Source of the DNA: Symsagittifera roscoffensis
Lineage: Eukaryota; Xenacoelomorpha; Acoela; Convolutidae
Assembly (NCBI RefSeq): GCF_963678635.1
Contig: NC_087064.1
Location: 54,630,338-54,694,337, forward strand
Reading direction: 5' to 3'
Length of the DNA: 64,000 nucleotides
Below the pieces are notes generated by a model, which ran no database searches, had not been told where the DNA came from, and saw nothing but the letters and a program-made list of their open reading frames with translations. Position numbers and translations under genes: made by a program. Positions within the stretch are counted from its first letter, which is position 1. The number at the start of each line of letters is the position of its first letter. This document shows positions 35,640-46,919 of the stretch, piece by piece.

Positions 35640-37900
35640 GCAGTACCCCTGCTATCTTGCAGTATTTCTGCTGATTCTGCTAGTACCCCTAAAGGACAGC
35701 ATCTAGGTGGAAGTCAATACATACAACAATAAAACTGAAAGATCTATCTTGATAATCATTACCCATAACCCCAAGAATTCTAACTAAATTGAGTTTCTTG
35801 ATAAACTTGCTACATCCAATGATTATACACGAGCTTGCAACACAAACTTGATACTAATGGGAGATTACAATAATAACTAACTTGATTATGACAAAAAAGA
35901 GTTTTTCAAAACAATTACAACGCCGTATAACCAGCTAATCAGCACCAACATATTCAAAATCACTGATTGATTAAAAAATTGCCCAGCTAAACTCAACAGA
36001 ATAAAGCCAAAAAGCTCTTATATTTAAAACACCGATAAACACAGAAAGTTTAGCTAAAACTTTCACTACAGAGCTGAAAAATTCTAGAAAAATTTTAATT
36101 TTTAAATGTACAATCTATGACAAATCAAGTTATTCAGAAAAAGGTTTCAAGATCGCCATTTCAAAACCAAATTTTGCACAGTTTTATCAACAAAATCATC
36201 AGGAACAGATGTTTTGAATATTCAAAACAAAAATAGTTGATTGCTTACAAAAACGCTCGCCGCCAAAATAATTTGTGTAACCAAAAAAAAATTTCAAAGA
36301 TGACAAATTAATTGCACAACTATTCATTTCAAAAACCACAGAATAACAAAAATGAATTATTATAAACGAGATTGAAACTGCCGAAAAAATCTGCAAAAAA
36401 ACACAACTTATAAAAACTCGTTTGACAATCAAATACAAACAGAAATTTTCATAATTAGGCTATTTATACGACTTAAAAAATTAAATAAGTTACCGGAACA
36501 GTTTGAACTGTAACTTAAATATAAACTACACAAAGCTAAACAACAAAAATGAGAAAAAAAATTGTTTTTCGAGTTCTCAGTGAGTTTGAAAGCATAAAGG
36601 AATTAAGCAATCCTAATTCAGGAAAATCACCAGGTCCGTCCAATCTTCGAGCACGGTACTGATCATCCGGCTTGATACTGTTGAACTGCTGGAATGAAGT
36701 ATATTCTCACTAGATTTTCTTCATAATTGTATACACAAATTATGATACGTCTACTTTAAAACACAAAAAAGCAACTGGCACTCCAATCTATAAAGAAGAC
36801 AACCCAGAACTATCATTTAATTCAGATCTGTTTCAATATTACTAATCAATACACAATACGGTCTTAGATCATTTTATTCAAGTATGCATACAATACCTTA
36901 CTGGACCGAATTCTTCCAAAATGGCATGGACAGAAACAAATACGTCGCTGTAGCCTTGTTAGATCTTTCAAATTGATAGTCTAGAAAATCCCAAATTGGT
37001 TTTTGAGACGACGTCTGATTTCATCAGCAACAGGCGAAAAAAAGAGTATAGTAAAAGTTACAAAATCTGACTAGATATCACTCCACTAAGGTGTGCCTCA
37101 AAATACAGTCTCAGGAACTTCAATTTTCAACGTTTACATAAACAATCTAGGCATACATATGCCCGACCATTGCAGAGTTTACATTATGAAAAAGATTTTC
37201 AGAAAAAAGTTAGAGAAAATGGAAGTGGAACTTAAATACTGCAATCAATTGGAAAAGCTCTACCGATCAAGTCTCGATTATATTTAATGAACGCCTTGGT
37301 AGTTAGTAATCTACACTACCCATCAATAATGCTAAGCTGAATCACAACAAAATTAACAAAATCATTCGAAAAGCATCTTAGCTGGGCCACTAAGACCTGC
37401 TGCAATAGAAAGGAGTTCAGTTTTTCGACTGATCTAAGTTTGATTTACAAAATACCACCCGCGTCAAGGTTTCTCGATTGGAAATCAGTATTTCATCTCC
37501 ATAAAATATAACAAAATATTCTACCTTAAAAAAGAAGAATCAAGTACAAAAACAGTCGCATTGAAGAAAACAAAAGAAACAAAAGTTATATTTCAAGAAC
37601 GATTTGAAGATCAATTCATCAAATTTTTCTTTTTCAGACGTGTAGCTTTAATATGGAATCAAATTCGAGACCTAGACCCTAATTTAATAAGCAACGTTTC
37701 AACTTTCAATACAGTAAGACTTAATTTTAATTTTTTTTCTGATCTATTTTTAAGGATAATCAATCAGTGGCAAGTATGGAAAGATCTCTTGTTTCATTTT
37801 ATACAGATTATTATTGATGTATGTTTGAACTGCATCCTCCATATTTTGTTTTTGTTTAATCTTTATTCACCTTGTATTAACTCATCAAAATGATTTACCT
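35640..37900 (+). pseudogene. Fossil jockey-like LINE (endonuclease + RT)
   Basis: Endonuclease remnants: EFLDKL then LILMGDYNNN (about 35845-35874), corresponding to the conserved GDFN motif. RT remnants: a KSPGPSNLRA segment near 36627-36656 (KS.GPDGI-type motif), VAVALLDLSN near 36951 (first catalytic Asp region), and GVPQNTVSG...FNVYINNL at 37090-37150 (the GVPQGS...YINDL block). A thumb region lies at 37280-37500, and RVALIWNQI...SNVSTF at 37641-37710 matches the C-terminal RLWN..P motif. Numerous stops and frameshifts. It is probably the same broad family as the fossil at 4.6 kb. Its 5' limit is set at the first readable endonuclease sequence. Confidence 0.8.
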
Positions 37901-38759
37901 TATTGTTGTGATAAACATAAAAAAAAGACATCTCCATTACCCATTCAGATTCCGTGTATTTTCAGATTAATTGGGCTAGAGGACTACATCTATCAAACAC
38001 TAATAATAAGTCCCACGCCTCCAGCTTAGCGGCTGAAGATTTGTTAAAAGTGTACCTCACTGGAGCCAGTTTTATCAAAGCTGCAATTGGATCAATCCCA
38101 ACCAACCTGAAGGAAATATTGTTCCTCATCTCTTTTACAACAAAAGAATTGAGTTTGAACTCAAATTCAATTCACAACGTCCGGAACCTTGAATTTCTCC
38201 TAAAAAGGAGAAATCTCAAGAAAGTTGTAAACTTCATTCTTTGACACGACGCACTAGACAAAAAACTGTGATCAAATTGAGATTTGAATGACAACAAAAC
38301 ACACTCTGACAAAAACCTAATTCGAACTCTTGGGAAACGTATGTGGAGAATCGAAGCGATAATATTTTGTCAGCGATGAAGAACAAGAAATAAATTCGAA
38401 GGTCTCCGATCACTTGATATCTTTGTTTTCCCAGCCAGCAAAAAAGAAATCTCAAGCAGAAAACAAGACGATTGGTGGTACCAAAGAAACCTCACAAGAC
38501 TTTATTCAACCACACTGTTGAAGAAAAAGTTCTGGGTAACACTCTTAAATCGATTCTCTAATTTAGATTTCATACTCAAGAAAAAACGAAAAGCAGATCG
38601 AAAGAAAAAATCGAAAAACTATAGCTAAAGGAAGAAAAAACCGAGAATCAGGTCAGAGAAGAAGAAATACCAGAAGCTTAGGAGCCAAAAGCATAAGATT
38701 AATTAATTTTTTTAAGATTTTTTTCTGGAAGCTACCATATGTTTTTTTTTGTTCCGGAG
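37901..38759 (+). other. Region with a 96-residue unrecognised ORF
   Basis: Frame 37954-38244 translates to a normal-looking peptide (SLAAEDLLKVYLTGASFI... ending in a basic helix). It could belong to the 5' part of the adjoining LINE (ORF1 or leader) or be unrelated. 38250-38760 is lysine-rich low-complexity translation without family resemblance. Confidence 0.3.
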
Positions 38760-40864
38760 CGGCGCAGGTGAAATTTTGTAAAACACAAGAAGTAAAGATG
38801 ATCCACAGACAGAAGAGGTATGGACATGTGTTACTTGCATGAAAGCGTTCCGTAATTCAATGGACCAAGTAATGGAAATCCATAGCTGCATTAACAGTAT
38901 CTGTGTAAAATATTTTAAAATGCCGACGGCTGTTTATGACTACATGTTCAAAATAAAGGAATCTGGTGTTACAATAATTGTTCTGTTGAAGTCAAGAGCT
39001 TAATGAAAAGTGTAACGGCATCAAAACTATCAGACGAGATATCCAAAATCAAGACTTAAACGGATAAAACGATTTTTCTTCTGTGAAAAATCAAAGGGAG
39101 ACTTCTAATTTTTTATTGATGGAAATCAAGTCAAGGCAGAACCAACAATGGGATTGAGTACAACGGAGGAAAAAATTGGAAAACTGAACCAACTGTTACC
39201 AAACCTCTAAAAGATATTACTCTGAAAGCGGGAGCCGAACACAAAATGTAAGAAAAAGAAGACTTGAGAAAGAAGAAAAATCTGGTTATAGATAAAGCCT
39301 TTGGAAGTTGACTAAAAGTACTGAAAGAGCCGCAGAATGAAGATCTGTTGTTAATACATGAACTTTGGTCAAGCATTAACATTGAGCCAACAATAGTTAA
39401 TAAACATACCAGACTTGGCAATACACCTAATAACATGCATTACACTGGATTCAGCAGAAAACACTGAGCTCATAATTAAGAACCTGGAAAAAGTTGACAT
39501 ATGCAAAACAAGAACTACGGCAACTTCCAATCGCCACTGATAAGAACCTGCAAGAAAGAGAAAATGTTTAATTTTTAGTGCAGAGAGCAAAAAACTTAAC
39601 AGCAGAGGAAAGCGGAAACTGCATACACCTTGTCAGAGGAAAAAAAAATCAAAGCAACGAAAAGGACATCAAATTTGCAAGATCAAACACCGGAAACAGA
39701 AAAAAAACCAGATCTGGTTTGTCAATATATATACTTTGACTCCCGAAAATTTTATTGAACCACAAATTAACTCAAAGCAGGCAAAAACTTTACCACTCAT
39801 TATTGCTATGAGTGAACTGAAACCAAAGATTTCTAGAACCTAATGGAGTCCAAACTGGCATAATTTATATTGTTACAATCAGGAATCCAAAAACACGAAA
39901 CCAACCGAGAAGGGTGGGAGAATGTATGTTTTTGTATATCCGGAAATATATAGATTACAATGAGGTAGAGAATGACTCTGGGTTTGAGAAATTGCATGTA
40001 CACAACCTGCTCTAAACAAAAGGAGACAATGTGATAGCCTCGACTTATTGCAGCCCATCATCAACTCCAGAAAACAATTCCAGTCTCAACAACATTTTAA
40101 GAACCAACATTGGATCAAGCAGAGCTAACTATTTGGTAATGGAAGACAATAATTTCCGAGGCAAAGATTGGAATTAAGTTAGCACGAACCATGCTGAAGT
40201 CAGCAAAGAAAATCAATTCATTGAGGCAGCCAAGGATTCTTACCTTGATCAAAACACAGACAGGCTTACACGAGTGGCAAAGCCTAAGGAACCATCACTT
40301 CTAGATCTCTTACTAAAGCGACAAGAACTGGGAAATTTCAGCTATTGCCTCATTTTCTCAGCTGGAGAAAAGAAATTATACCTTTATACAACCAAAACTC
40401 AACCTGTGGATAAAAAGTCGAAGAAAAAAGTGATTGAAATAGAGCAAAGGGAACTCTCAAGAACTTCAGTCGGACACAAAGAAAATGGTAACTTATGAAC
40501 AACTGCTTACATTAACAAATTAACTGGAGCAAACTCAAATGTACACTCGACATGGCATCAACAAAATTTATTCCCAGGATGAAAGTTCGTAAGAAGCAAA
40601 TTAAATTTCCAATGAGAACTGAAGTGAGAGATGCCTTTGGCAAAAAAAAGGAAATTTGGAAAGAGTTCAGGCGAGGTAAGACCCAACAAAACCATAAAAG
40701 TGTTGTCATAATTCGAAAAAAGTCAAGAGTTTGACACGAGGATACACTAGAAAACATAAAAATGAGACGTGGAAATGTTTCAAATCCCAACCCAAAAATT
40801 TCTGTAATCACGTCAACAAGAAGCTTAAGTCAACAGATGCAATACCTTGCCCTCAGCCTTCGTC
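38760..40864 (+). pseudogene. CR1-like LINE, 5' part (ORF1 and endonuclease)
   Basis: ORF1 starts with a Cys/His-rich segment resembling a PHD-type finger (WTCVTCMKAF near 38821, then HSCINSICVKYF). It continues into a nucleic-acid-binding ORF1 with RKKNLVIDKAFGS and an LLIHELWSSINIEP block, then KNLTAEESGNC. The endonuclease follows with YCSPSSTPENNSSLNN near 40045, the GDFN-like VMEDNNFRGKDWN near 40138-40176, and ENQFIEAAKDSYLDQN then LLDLLLKR up to 40321. The linker to RT (FGKKKEIWKEF near 40639; ENIKMRRG...NPNPKIS) is reached just before 40864. The open frame is interrupted by many stops. The element is cut by the LTR retrotransposon and resumes at 58261. Confidence 0.8.
38991..39736 (+). 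repeat. LINE ORF1 segment duplicated at 44706-45449
   Basis: From GTCAAGAGCTTAATG to TATATACTT this ~746-bp stretch is repeated in direct orientation ~5.7 kb downstream, inside the LTR element pol gene, at about 95% identity by eye. Both breakpoints are abrupt: sequence outside is unrelated. Confidence 0.9.
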
Positions 40865-41126
40865 TGTGCCATTCTGACGAATTGGCACAGTCGAACCCTC
40901 CGACGAGAATAAAACGCACGTTAATGACACTAAAGACGAAGTCGTGATGAAAAGGAGGGTCAAAATGTTCTGGATTTTTTAAATTTTAAAACTTCGATTG
41001 TCGGTAGATTATTTCCCGGAAATGTAGAAAACGACCATTTTGATTAAAAAAGAGTAGAAAAACACAACGAACGAACGAGAACGTCGAACGAACAAGTTGA
41101 GAAAAGCAAGAGAAAACACGGAGTCT

Positions 41127-41153
41127 CTTATCGTGACGGTCACGCACGATAAG
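41127..41153 (+). promoter_or_regulatory. Conserved LTR hairpin
   Basis: CTTATCGTG and CACGATAAG form a perfect 9-bp stem. The loop adds a CGTGAC-GGTCACG palindrome that offers an alternative pairing. The stem is unchanged in the 3' LTR (57688-57714), where only the loop differs. It may act in the R-region RNA or as a protein-binding palindrome. Confidence 0.5.
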
Positions 41154-41422
41154 ACACCTAACTGAAGCATATAGGAAGAAAGGAGGCTTCAGTGGGACAG
41201 CCGGAGCGGATCCGTACCCTCCCGTGCCACGGGAATGAGGACATAACAGTGTTATCTCAGGGGAGATCGGAAACGGAGGCCCGGTGCCCAGAGACTCAGT
41301 AGACTGTTACGTAGTTTTATTTGCTGCTGTGATGCCCTGAATAGCTGAATTTATTCCAATCTTATTTTGTATTTCGGAGCATGAAAAGCTAGAAAGAGGA
41401 AAAGAAAGGTCAATCCAACTCC

Positions 41423-41528
41423 AATTGATCTAGTATATAATTGTCACAAAAAAACATAGTAAATAAGCGTTTCCGAATTGATCTAGTATATAACTGTCAC
41501 AAAAACAACATAGTAAATAAGGGTTTCC
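41423..41528 (+). repeat. 53-bp tandem duplication in the 5' LTR
   Basis: Two copies of a unit starting AATTGATCTAGTATATAA and ending near TTTCCG. The 3' LTR has a single copy, so the duplication happened after or during insertion. Confidence 0.9.
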
Positions 41529-41802
41529 TTTAAATAGTAATCACGTATTTTAAGGATCCGAAACCCAATTATGTGGTTTTTTTTGCATGTAAACGAAAGC
41601 TGATCAAAAATCGTTTAACTGATGGCCTAAAAATGGTAATTATTTACTTAGCCCTAAACAGATCAGAAAACTAACTGGCTATGTCTAGATAGTGACAAAC
41701 GAGTAGAATTAGGGTAACTGACGCCTGCCAGTCGTCAACATATGCTTTTTCTACGCTCCGTCACTATGTAGTATTTCGATGAATGTTACATAGACATTTT
41801 TA

Positions 41803-41820
41803 TGGCGCTCCTTGGTGGGC
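41803..41820 (+). promoter_or_regulatory. Primer binding site candidate
   Basis: TGGCGCTCCTTGGTGGGC begins 12 bases after the LTR end. The TGG start is expected for pairing with a tRNA CCA end. The cognate tRNA is not identified and the 12-base gap is longer than usual, so this is tentative. Confidence 0.35.
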
Positions 41821-43463
41821 CTGTTAAAGGCAAAAGACCATCATGATCAGCAAACGTTTCAGCGACGAACCCTCTGATCCGGCGTATGCCCGAACTAGAG
41901 GCCCTAATATGACCAAAACATCCGGGGGCCGGAGGGTTAGGTGGGAAGTCATGATCCCGCGTGTCCCAAGGCCCCTGGACCAAAAACAGTTAAAGAGAAA
42001 GCGTATACCAAACAAAAACAGCGTATAACTAAAAAAAAAGCCAAAAATAAAATTACTTGAAAACGAAAAAGTACAAATAACAAGAAAAAACCCAAAAAAG
42101 ACCAAAAACAGTAAAAAACATAAAATGACAGATTATATATTATTTCCGGACGGGATGTGATCTGACCTTCCTATTTGTTGTTGTTTAAGATTGATTTATA
42201 TCATTTTTGATCGAAAGATTGAGTGTTTGGGTGGTGGGTTAGGTGCCCTCCCTTGAGTGTTGTATGAGTATTTAAACACGTTAATGATAATTTTGCCGGT
42301 GACCGGAGGGTAGAGTGGCAAGCTGACAGACGTGTTCCAGACTCAACAAGAGGTAACAGGGACAACATCCACAACGACTGTTGGGTATCACTAACACAAT
42401 TTTAGTATCGTTCGGGTACTATTTTACTAAGACTTAAGAGATGGCACAATTAAGGGTCTGAATTCGGGTATTTCGGTGCAAATCAGAGTATAGTAATATT
42501 GATTAATGACTACTAATAGGTTAATATCCTAACTAAATATTACTTGTCTCCCATTTAGACCCGAGAAACACCCCAATTTTATCGAAAAATACTGATTTTC
42601 GACCAAGCTGTTTACCCCAGAAATTTTGGATATCTGAGTTTTTTATTCAAGAAGCTTCTACGCATTGAGCTACTAGGTAGTCAAAGGACCCTAACTAAAG
42701 AAACCGCGCGGAAAAAGACTAAGTAGAAATTGGTGAGAATAAAACTTTTTCGATCAAAGTTTTTGTAGTTTTCCGAATTTCGTCATATTGTTTCGAGGAT
42801 CGAGCTTTTGAGTTTGTTCAGTTAGAGCGATAAAAAATTTTGCGTTAGGAGCCCGCTAGCATAACCTGATATGTTGCTAGAACCAGTTTTTAGCAACCCT
42901 TCAAATAGCTCCGTGGATAGAACTAGAGACTTAAAGATCGGAAAAGGAAGGAATCGGAGAGCTCAAATTTGACAGTTTTTAACCAAAATTTTGTTTCGAA
43001 AACAATTTTGGTCCAGTTTCTTGCATTATTCCAGTGCTGTACAGGGCTACTACGCTCGTTTCAAGCATTTTTACGCACTTTCAGCAAGAACTTTCCGCAC
43101 TTTCTGAGATTCTTTATAGGTAGTGAAAAAAGGCCAATTTAGCAAACGCGTTTTTGTAGATTTCTCGAAGACTAACAAATCGATTGGATTATATTTGATA
43201 CCATAAGTCGAAAATTTTGACCATTTTTCTGAACCGCATCCATTTTTAGGTTGATAGCTTCGGGAAATAAAAATTTTTTCGAACTTATTAGCTCGGAGGC
43301 TCCCGTTTTTAGGAAACTCTCCGAGCGGCAGAAGTTTTTTATAAAACCACGTTTTTATCCTACTGGGTAGGTTGACCGGGTCAACCCACCTTGTTTTAAG
43401 CAAGCTAGACGGCGATCGGAGGCTTCAGAGCGGTGAAAACACTTGTTTTCGTGATTTTTGAGG
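41821..43463 (+). other. Giant element leader; no gag seen
   Basis: About 1.6 kb between LTR and the repeat array with no long plus-strand frame, no zinc knuckle and no D-S/T-G protease motif. Minus-strand frames (such as 43071-43403) are considered incidental. Either gag and protease were lost or gag-like functions lie downstream of pol. Confidence 0.5.
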
Positions 43464-43842
43464 AACCCTCCGAAGCAACCCTCCGGAGTCAGCTAAGCCC
43501 TTAACAACCCTCCTTAGTAGAACATCAGAGTAAATTTAGCTTGTTTGGACTGATTTTAACACTAGTTGGAGACTGTTTGAGGTGAGACTTGAAAAACTAG
43601 GTAAGTTGAGGGAACCCTCCGAATTAACCCTCCGGAGTGTAGTAGGCTTGCTATTGACCCTCCTTATTGAGTTTAGGGGGACCCTCCGAAGTAATTTGGG
43701 CGTTCAAGGTACCCTCCGAGATAACCCTCTGGAGTAAACTAAGAGTCTTAACAACTCTCCGAAGTAACCCTCCGAAGTGACTTAAGCCCCTTAACAACCC
43801 TCCTTTGTGAAAATTTGGAGGGATCCTCCGTGACCCTCCGGT
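43464..43842 (+). repeat. ACCCTCCG-type degenerate repeat array
   Basis: At least a dozen occurrences of ACCCTCCGAAGT, ACCCTCCGGAGT or AACCCTCCTTxGT spread over ~380 bp. They often come in alternating pairs and end directly at the RT coding region. CTCCGGAG is self-complementary. The plus-strand translation is stop-rich, so this is not an obvious protein repeat. The same octamer core appears once in each LTR (AACCCTCCGACGAG). Confidence 0.8.
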
Positions 43843-44705
43843 ACAGGGAGGGAGCTGAGAGAATGACCCCACACAAGTCGGAAGCTTGCTGGAAAGAGAT
43901 AAAAGTGTTAATGGAATATGACATGATTGAGCCGTCGAACTCCCCGTGGGCTTGCGGCGTAGTCATGGTAAAAAGAAGGGGGCAACTCAGGTTTTGTTGT
44001 GATTTTCGTTACGTGAACGCGGTAACGATTAAAGACGCATACGCGATTCCCCGCATCGGTGAGAGCCTCTCCAAGTTGGGAGATGCAAAATTCTTCGCGA
44101 CGTTGGACTTGGGCTCTGCGTTCTGGCAAGTGCCTCTCAGAAAACAGGATCGAGAGAAAACGGGCTTCGCGTGTGAACTGGGACTGTTCCAGTGGAAAAG
44201 GATGCCGTTTGGACTATGCAATGCGACGGCCACATTCCAACGATTGATGGCCCAGGCCCTCACGAATATGACTAAAAAGTATGGCAACCTCATAATGTGT
44301 TACGTTGATGACGTGGTGATCGCGACACCAACGCTGGAGGACCATATAGAGAGACTAGATGAGGTCTCTACTCGCATATAACAAACCGGCCTGAAATGCA
44401 AACCTTCCAAGTGCAAAATCCTGAGAGACTCAATCAAGTATCTGGGTCTTCTCGTAGATAAACACAGATTCAGACCAGATCCTTAGGCGGTTGAAGTAGT
44501 ATTGACATGAAAAACGCCGAAGACCGACACGCAATTGATGAGCTTTCCTAGAATCGCTAATTATTATCGAGAGTTTATCAAAGGGTATGCTGACAAGATA
44601 CACCCCATGCAGCAGATGATGCGAAGTAAGGGTAAGAAATTCAGCTGGACTGACGAGGCTGAGGTCTCTTTTGAGACCATTAAGCGCAAAATTTGCGAGG
44701 TTCCG
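43815..44705 (+). pseudogene. Ty3/gypsy reverse transcriptase
   Basis: One frame with three in-frame stops (TAA 44379, TAG 44484, TGA 44508). RT motifs in order: EPSNSPWACGVVMVKRR, then LRFCCDFRYVNAVT, the first catalytic Asp in FFATLDLGSAFWQVPL, and FQWKRMPFGLCNATATFQRL. The YVDD active site is at 44301-44312 (about residue 163 of the open stretch). IKYLGLLVDKHRFRPDP and the thumb-like IANYYREFIKGYA follow. The palm is complete but the N-terminus merges into the repeat array, and the frame is cut after KICEVP by the LINE insert, so RNase H is missing. Confidence 0.9.
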
Positions 44706-45449
44706 GTCAAGAGCTTAATGGAAAGTGTAACGGCATCAAAACTATCAGACGAGATTTTCAAAATTAAGACTTAAACGGATAAAACGGTTTTTTTTTGTGA
44801 AAAATCAAGGGGAGACTTCTAATTTTTTATTAATGGAAACCAAGTCAAGGCTGAACCAACAATGGGATTGAGTACAACGGAGGATAAAATTGGAAAACTG
44901 AACCAACTGTTACCAAACCTCTGAAAGATATTACTCTGAAAGCGGGAGCCGAACACAAAATGTAAGAAAAAGAAGACTTGAGAAAGAAGAAAAATCTGGT
45001 TATATATAGAGCCTTTGGAAGTCGACTAAAAGTACTAAAAGAGCCGCAGAATGAAGATCTGTTCTTAATACATGAACTTTGGTCAAGCATTAACATTGAG
45101 CCAACATTAGTTAATAAACATACCAGACTTGGCAATATACCTAATAACATGCATCACACTGGATTCAGCACAAAACACTGAGCTCATAATTAAGAACCTG
45201 AAAAAAATGAGGTATGCCAAACAAGAACTACGGCAACTTCCAATCGCCACTGATAAGAGCCTGCAAGAAAGAGAAACTGTTTGATTTTTAGTGCAGAGAG
45301 CAAAAAACTTAACAGCAGAGGAAAGCGGAAACTGCATACACATTGTCAGAGGAAAAAAAATCAAAGCAACGAAAAGGACATCAAATGTGCAAGATCAAAC
45401 ACCGGAAACAGAAAAAAAACGAGATCTGGTGCGGCAATGTATATACTTG
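44706..45449 (+). pseudogene. LINE ORF1 fragment embedded in pol
   Basis: Direct copy of 38991-39736 (~95% identical by eye) with the ORF1 motifs RKKNLVIYRAFGSRL, LLIHELWSS-type block and AKNLTAEESGNCIHIV. It occupies exactly the place where RNase H and the integrase HHCC finger should be. Pol sequence stops abruptly at GAGGTTCCG and resumes within the integrase near TTGTATAAAAGG. It carries stops of its own and is not fused in frame to RT or integrase. Confidence 0.85.
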
Positions 45450-45469
45450 TATAAAAGGATCCCAGGAAG

Positions 45470-46564
45470 TTGAGATTTCCCCTTCAATCAATAGAGTCGT
45501 CAGGATTCACTGAGGTGGTACAAATTGATCATCAGAATATATGCATGCCGGCCACGGGCTATAACCAAGTGCTGGCAATGATTGATAGTTTTACGAAATA
45601 CGCAAAGGCAGCTCGCTGCATGACAGCATCAGCGGAGGAGACGTGTGATCATTTGATAAATGTTTGGATAGCAAGGTACGGATGCCCGATCACGTTCCAG
45701 TCAGACAATGGCAAAGGATTCGTTGGAGATCTCACAAAGGAGTTGTTGAGGAGGTCGCTAGTGGCACAGGCCCACTCGACCACTCATCATCCACAAACGA
45801 ATGGCCTGGTCGAAAGACAAAATCGCACACTAGTTTCCAAGTTGAGGGTCTATTGCTCACGATACATGGACGAATGGGATAGGCACTTGCCGCAGGTGAT
45901 GGCTGCTTACAATAGCAACGAACGCTCCACCACGGGAATAAGCCCGCACATGATTTTAACAGGCCATGAGAAGGCCCTCCCCTTAACGTTTTTCTACCCT
46001 GAGTACAAGGAAAAGAGAACAGCACCACAAACGTACATGCGTGACATGATCTGGAGGCAGCAGGAACTCAATGATCTGTGCAGGAGAAACACGCAGCAGG
46101 CTCAAGTCAAGCAGAAAAAGAGGTTTGACAAGAGGACCGCTGATGCAAAAACCTACTCAGTTGGGGACTATGTCTGGGTGTTCCAGGAAGTCGTTCCTCC
46201 AAAGGGAACCAAAAAATTACTGAAAAAATGGCGTGCCCCATTTCAAATAACTGAAGTGCACCAGGGTAGTCGTTTTTATTGGTTGAGCACCGGACGGGCA
46301 GCTCATTACGAGAATATCAAACCACATAACGCCTCATCGGTGGACTGTTGCATTCCGGCTGACATGAATGATGAGGACAACTTGATAGTTGACCCGGCCT
46401 GCGAAGTGAATGAGAGAGGCACACGCGACAAAAACGACGGAAATGAAGTAGTGGATGACTGTGATCTGCCACTTGACCTGGAATTAACCGAGCGAAGAAA
46501 TACAACCCGTTTTGTTTTCAACGATAATGGGTCTGGACGAAAAAGTGATGTCACAGGAGATTGA
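45470..46564 (+). pseudogene. Ty3/gypsy integrase core and C-terminal domain
   Basis: 364-residue uninterrupted frame. Catalytic triad D20 (QIDHQN), D79 (FQSDNGKGF) and E115 (NGLVERQNR), with 35 residues between the last two: a canonical D,D35E core. Supporting motifs are LAMIDSFTKYAKA, HHPQTNG and AAYNSNERSTTGISPHMIL. The C-terminus has a GPY/F-like module (LLKKWRAPFQITEV) and then an acidic tail. The N-terminal HHCC zinc finger is absent, removed with the LINE insert, and the first methionine is not a real start. The core is the best-preserved part of the element. Confidence 0.9.
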
Positions 46565-46900
46565 CCTGATCAACGACACAGACCAGGACTGGATCGACGA
46601 CCGCTCAGAGCCGGAAAAGGAAATCGCGCCTGAGGTGGAGCAGATGCATGAGAAAGAGTTAACAAACCTACGAGAGCTCGAATGGCTCCATGATCTACCA
46701 GCTGATCACAAGGAGACAATCCTGACGATTCAGGATATCGATCAGACTAGCATCAATTATATTAGTCACGACAACACCGGGTCCAACTGGATCGCTCCAG
46801 ATGGTCCCTTACGTGTTCCCGCAACCAATCTCAATCTGCTCGATTGTGGGCAATCGACAGGGACGTCGATGGATATTTTGTCCGGGGAGTGGGGGTAGGA
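46512..46900 (+). pseudogene. Acidic pol tail in a shifted frame
   Basis: The frame changes near 46510-46560 and coding continues with VMSQEIDLINDTDQDWIDD and LPADHKETILTIQDID, ending at TAG 46896-46898. Strongly acidic, without a recognised domain. It is likely the C-terminal extension of the pol polyprotein, separated from integrase by a single frameshift. Confidence 0.55.
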
Positions 46901-46919
46901 CTCACCCACACCAAAATTT

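Larger units (their letters stand above)
40865..41790 (+). repeat. 5' LTR of the giant element
   Basis: Begins TGTGCC and ends GTTACA, the canonical TG...CA. It aligns with 57435-58260 throughout at ~88-90% identity by eye. It carries a 53-bp tandem duplication (41423-41528) and an extra ~45 bp near 41722-41765, neither of which is in the 3' LTR. TATATAA-like sequence inside the duplicated unit could serve as a promoter element. Confidence 0.9.

Noticed and set aside
43371-43388. Palindrome GGTTGACCGGGTCAACC as a footprint of the 18.3-kb element
   Set aside because: It shares GGTTGACC with that element's termini, but no flanking duplication or residual element sequence exists; probably coincidence.
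43071-43403. 110-residue minus-strand ORF in the giant element leader
   Set aside because: Opposite to element orientation, with no domain and lying in a leader without other coding signal; likely chance.
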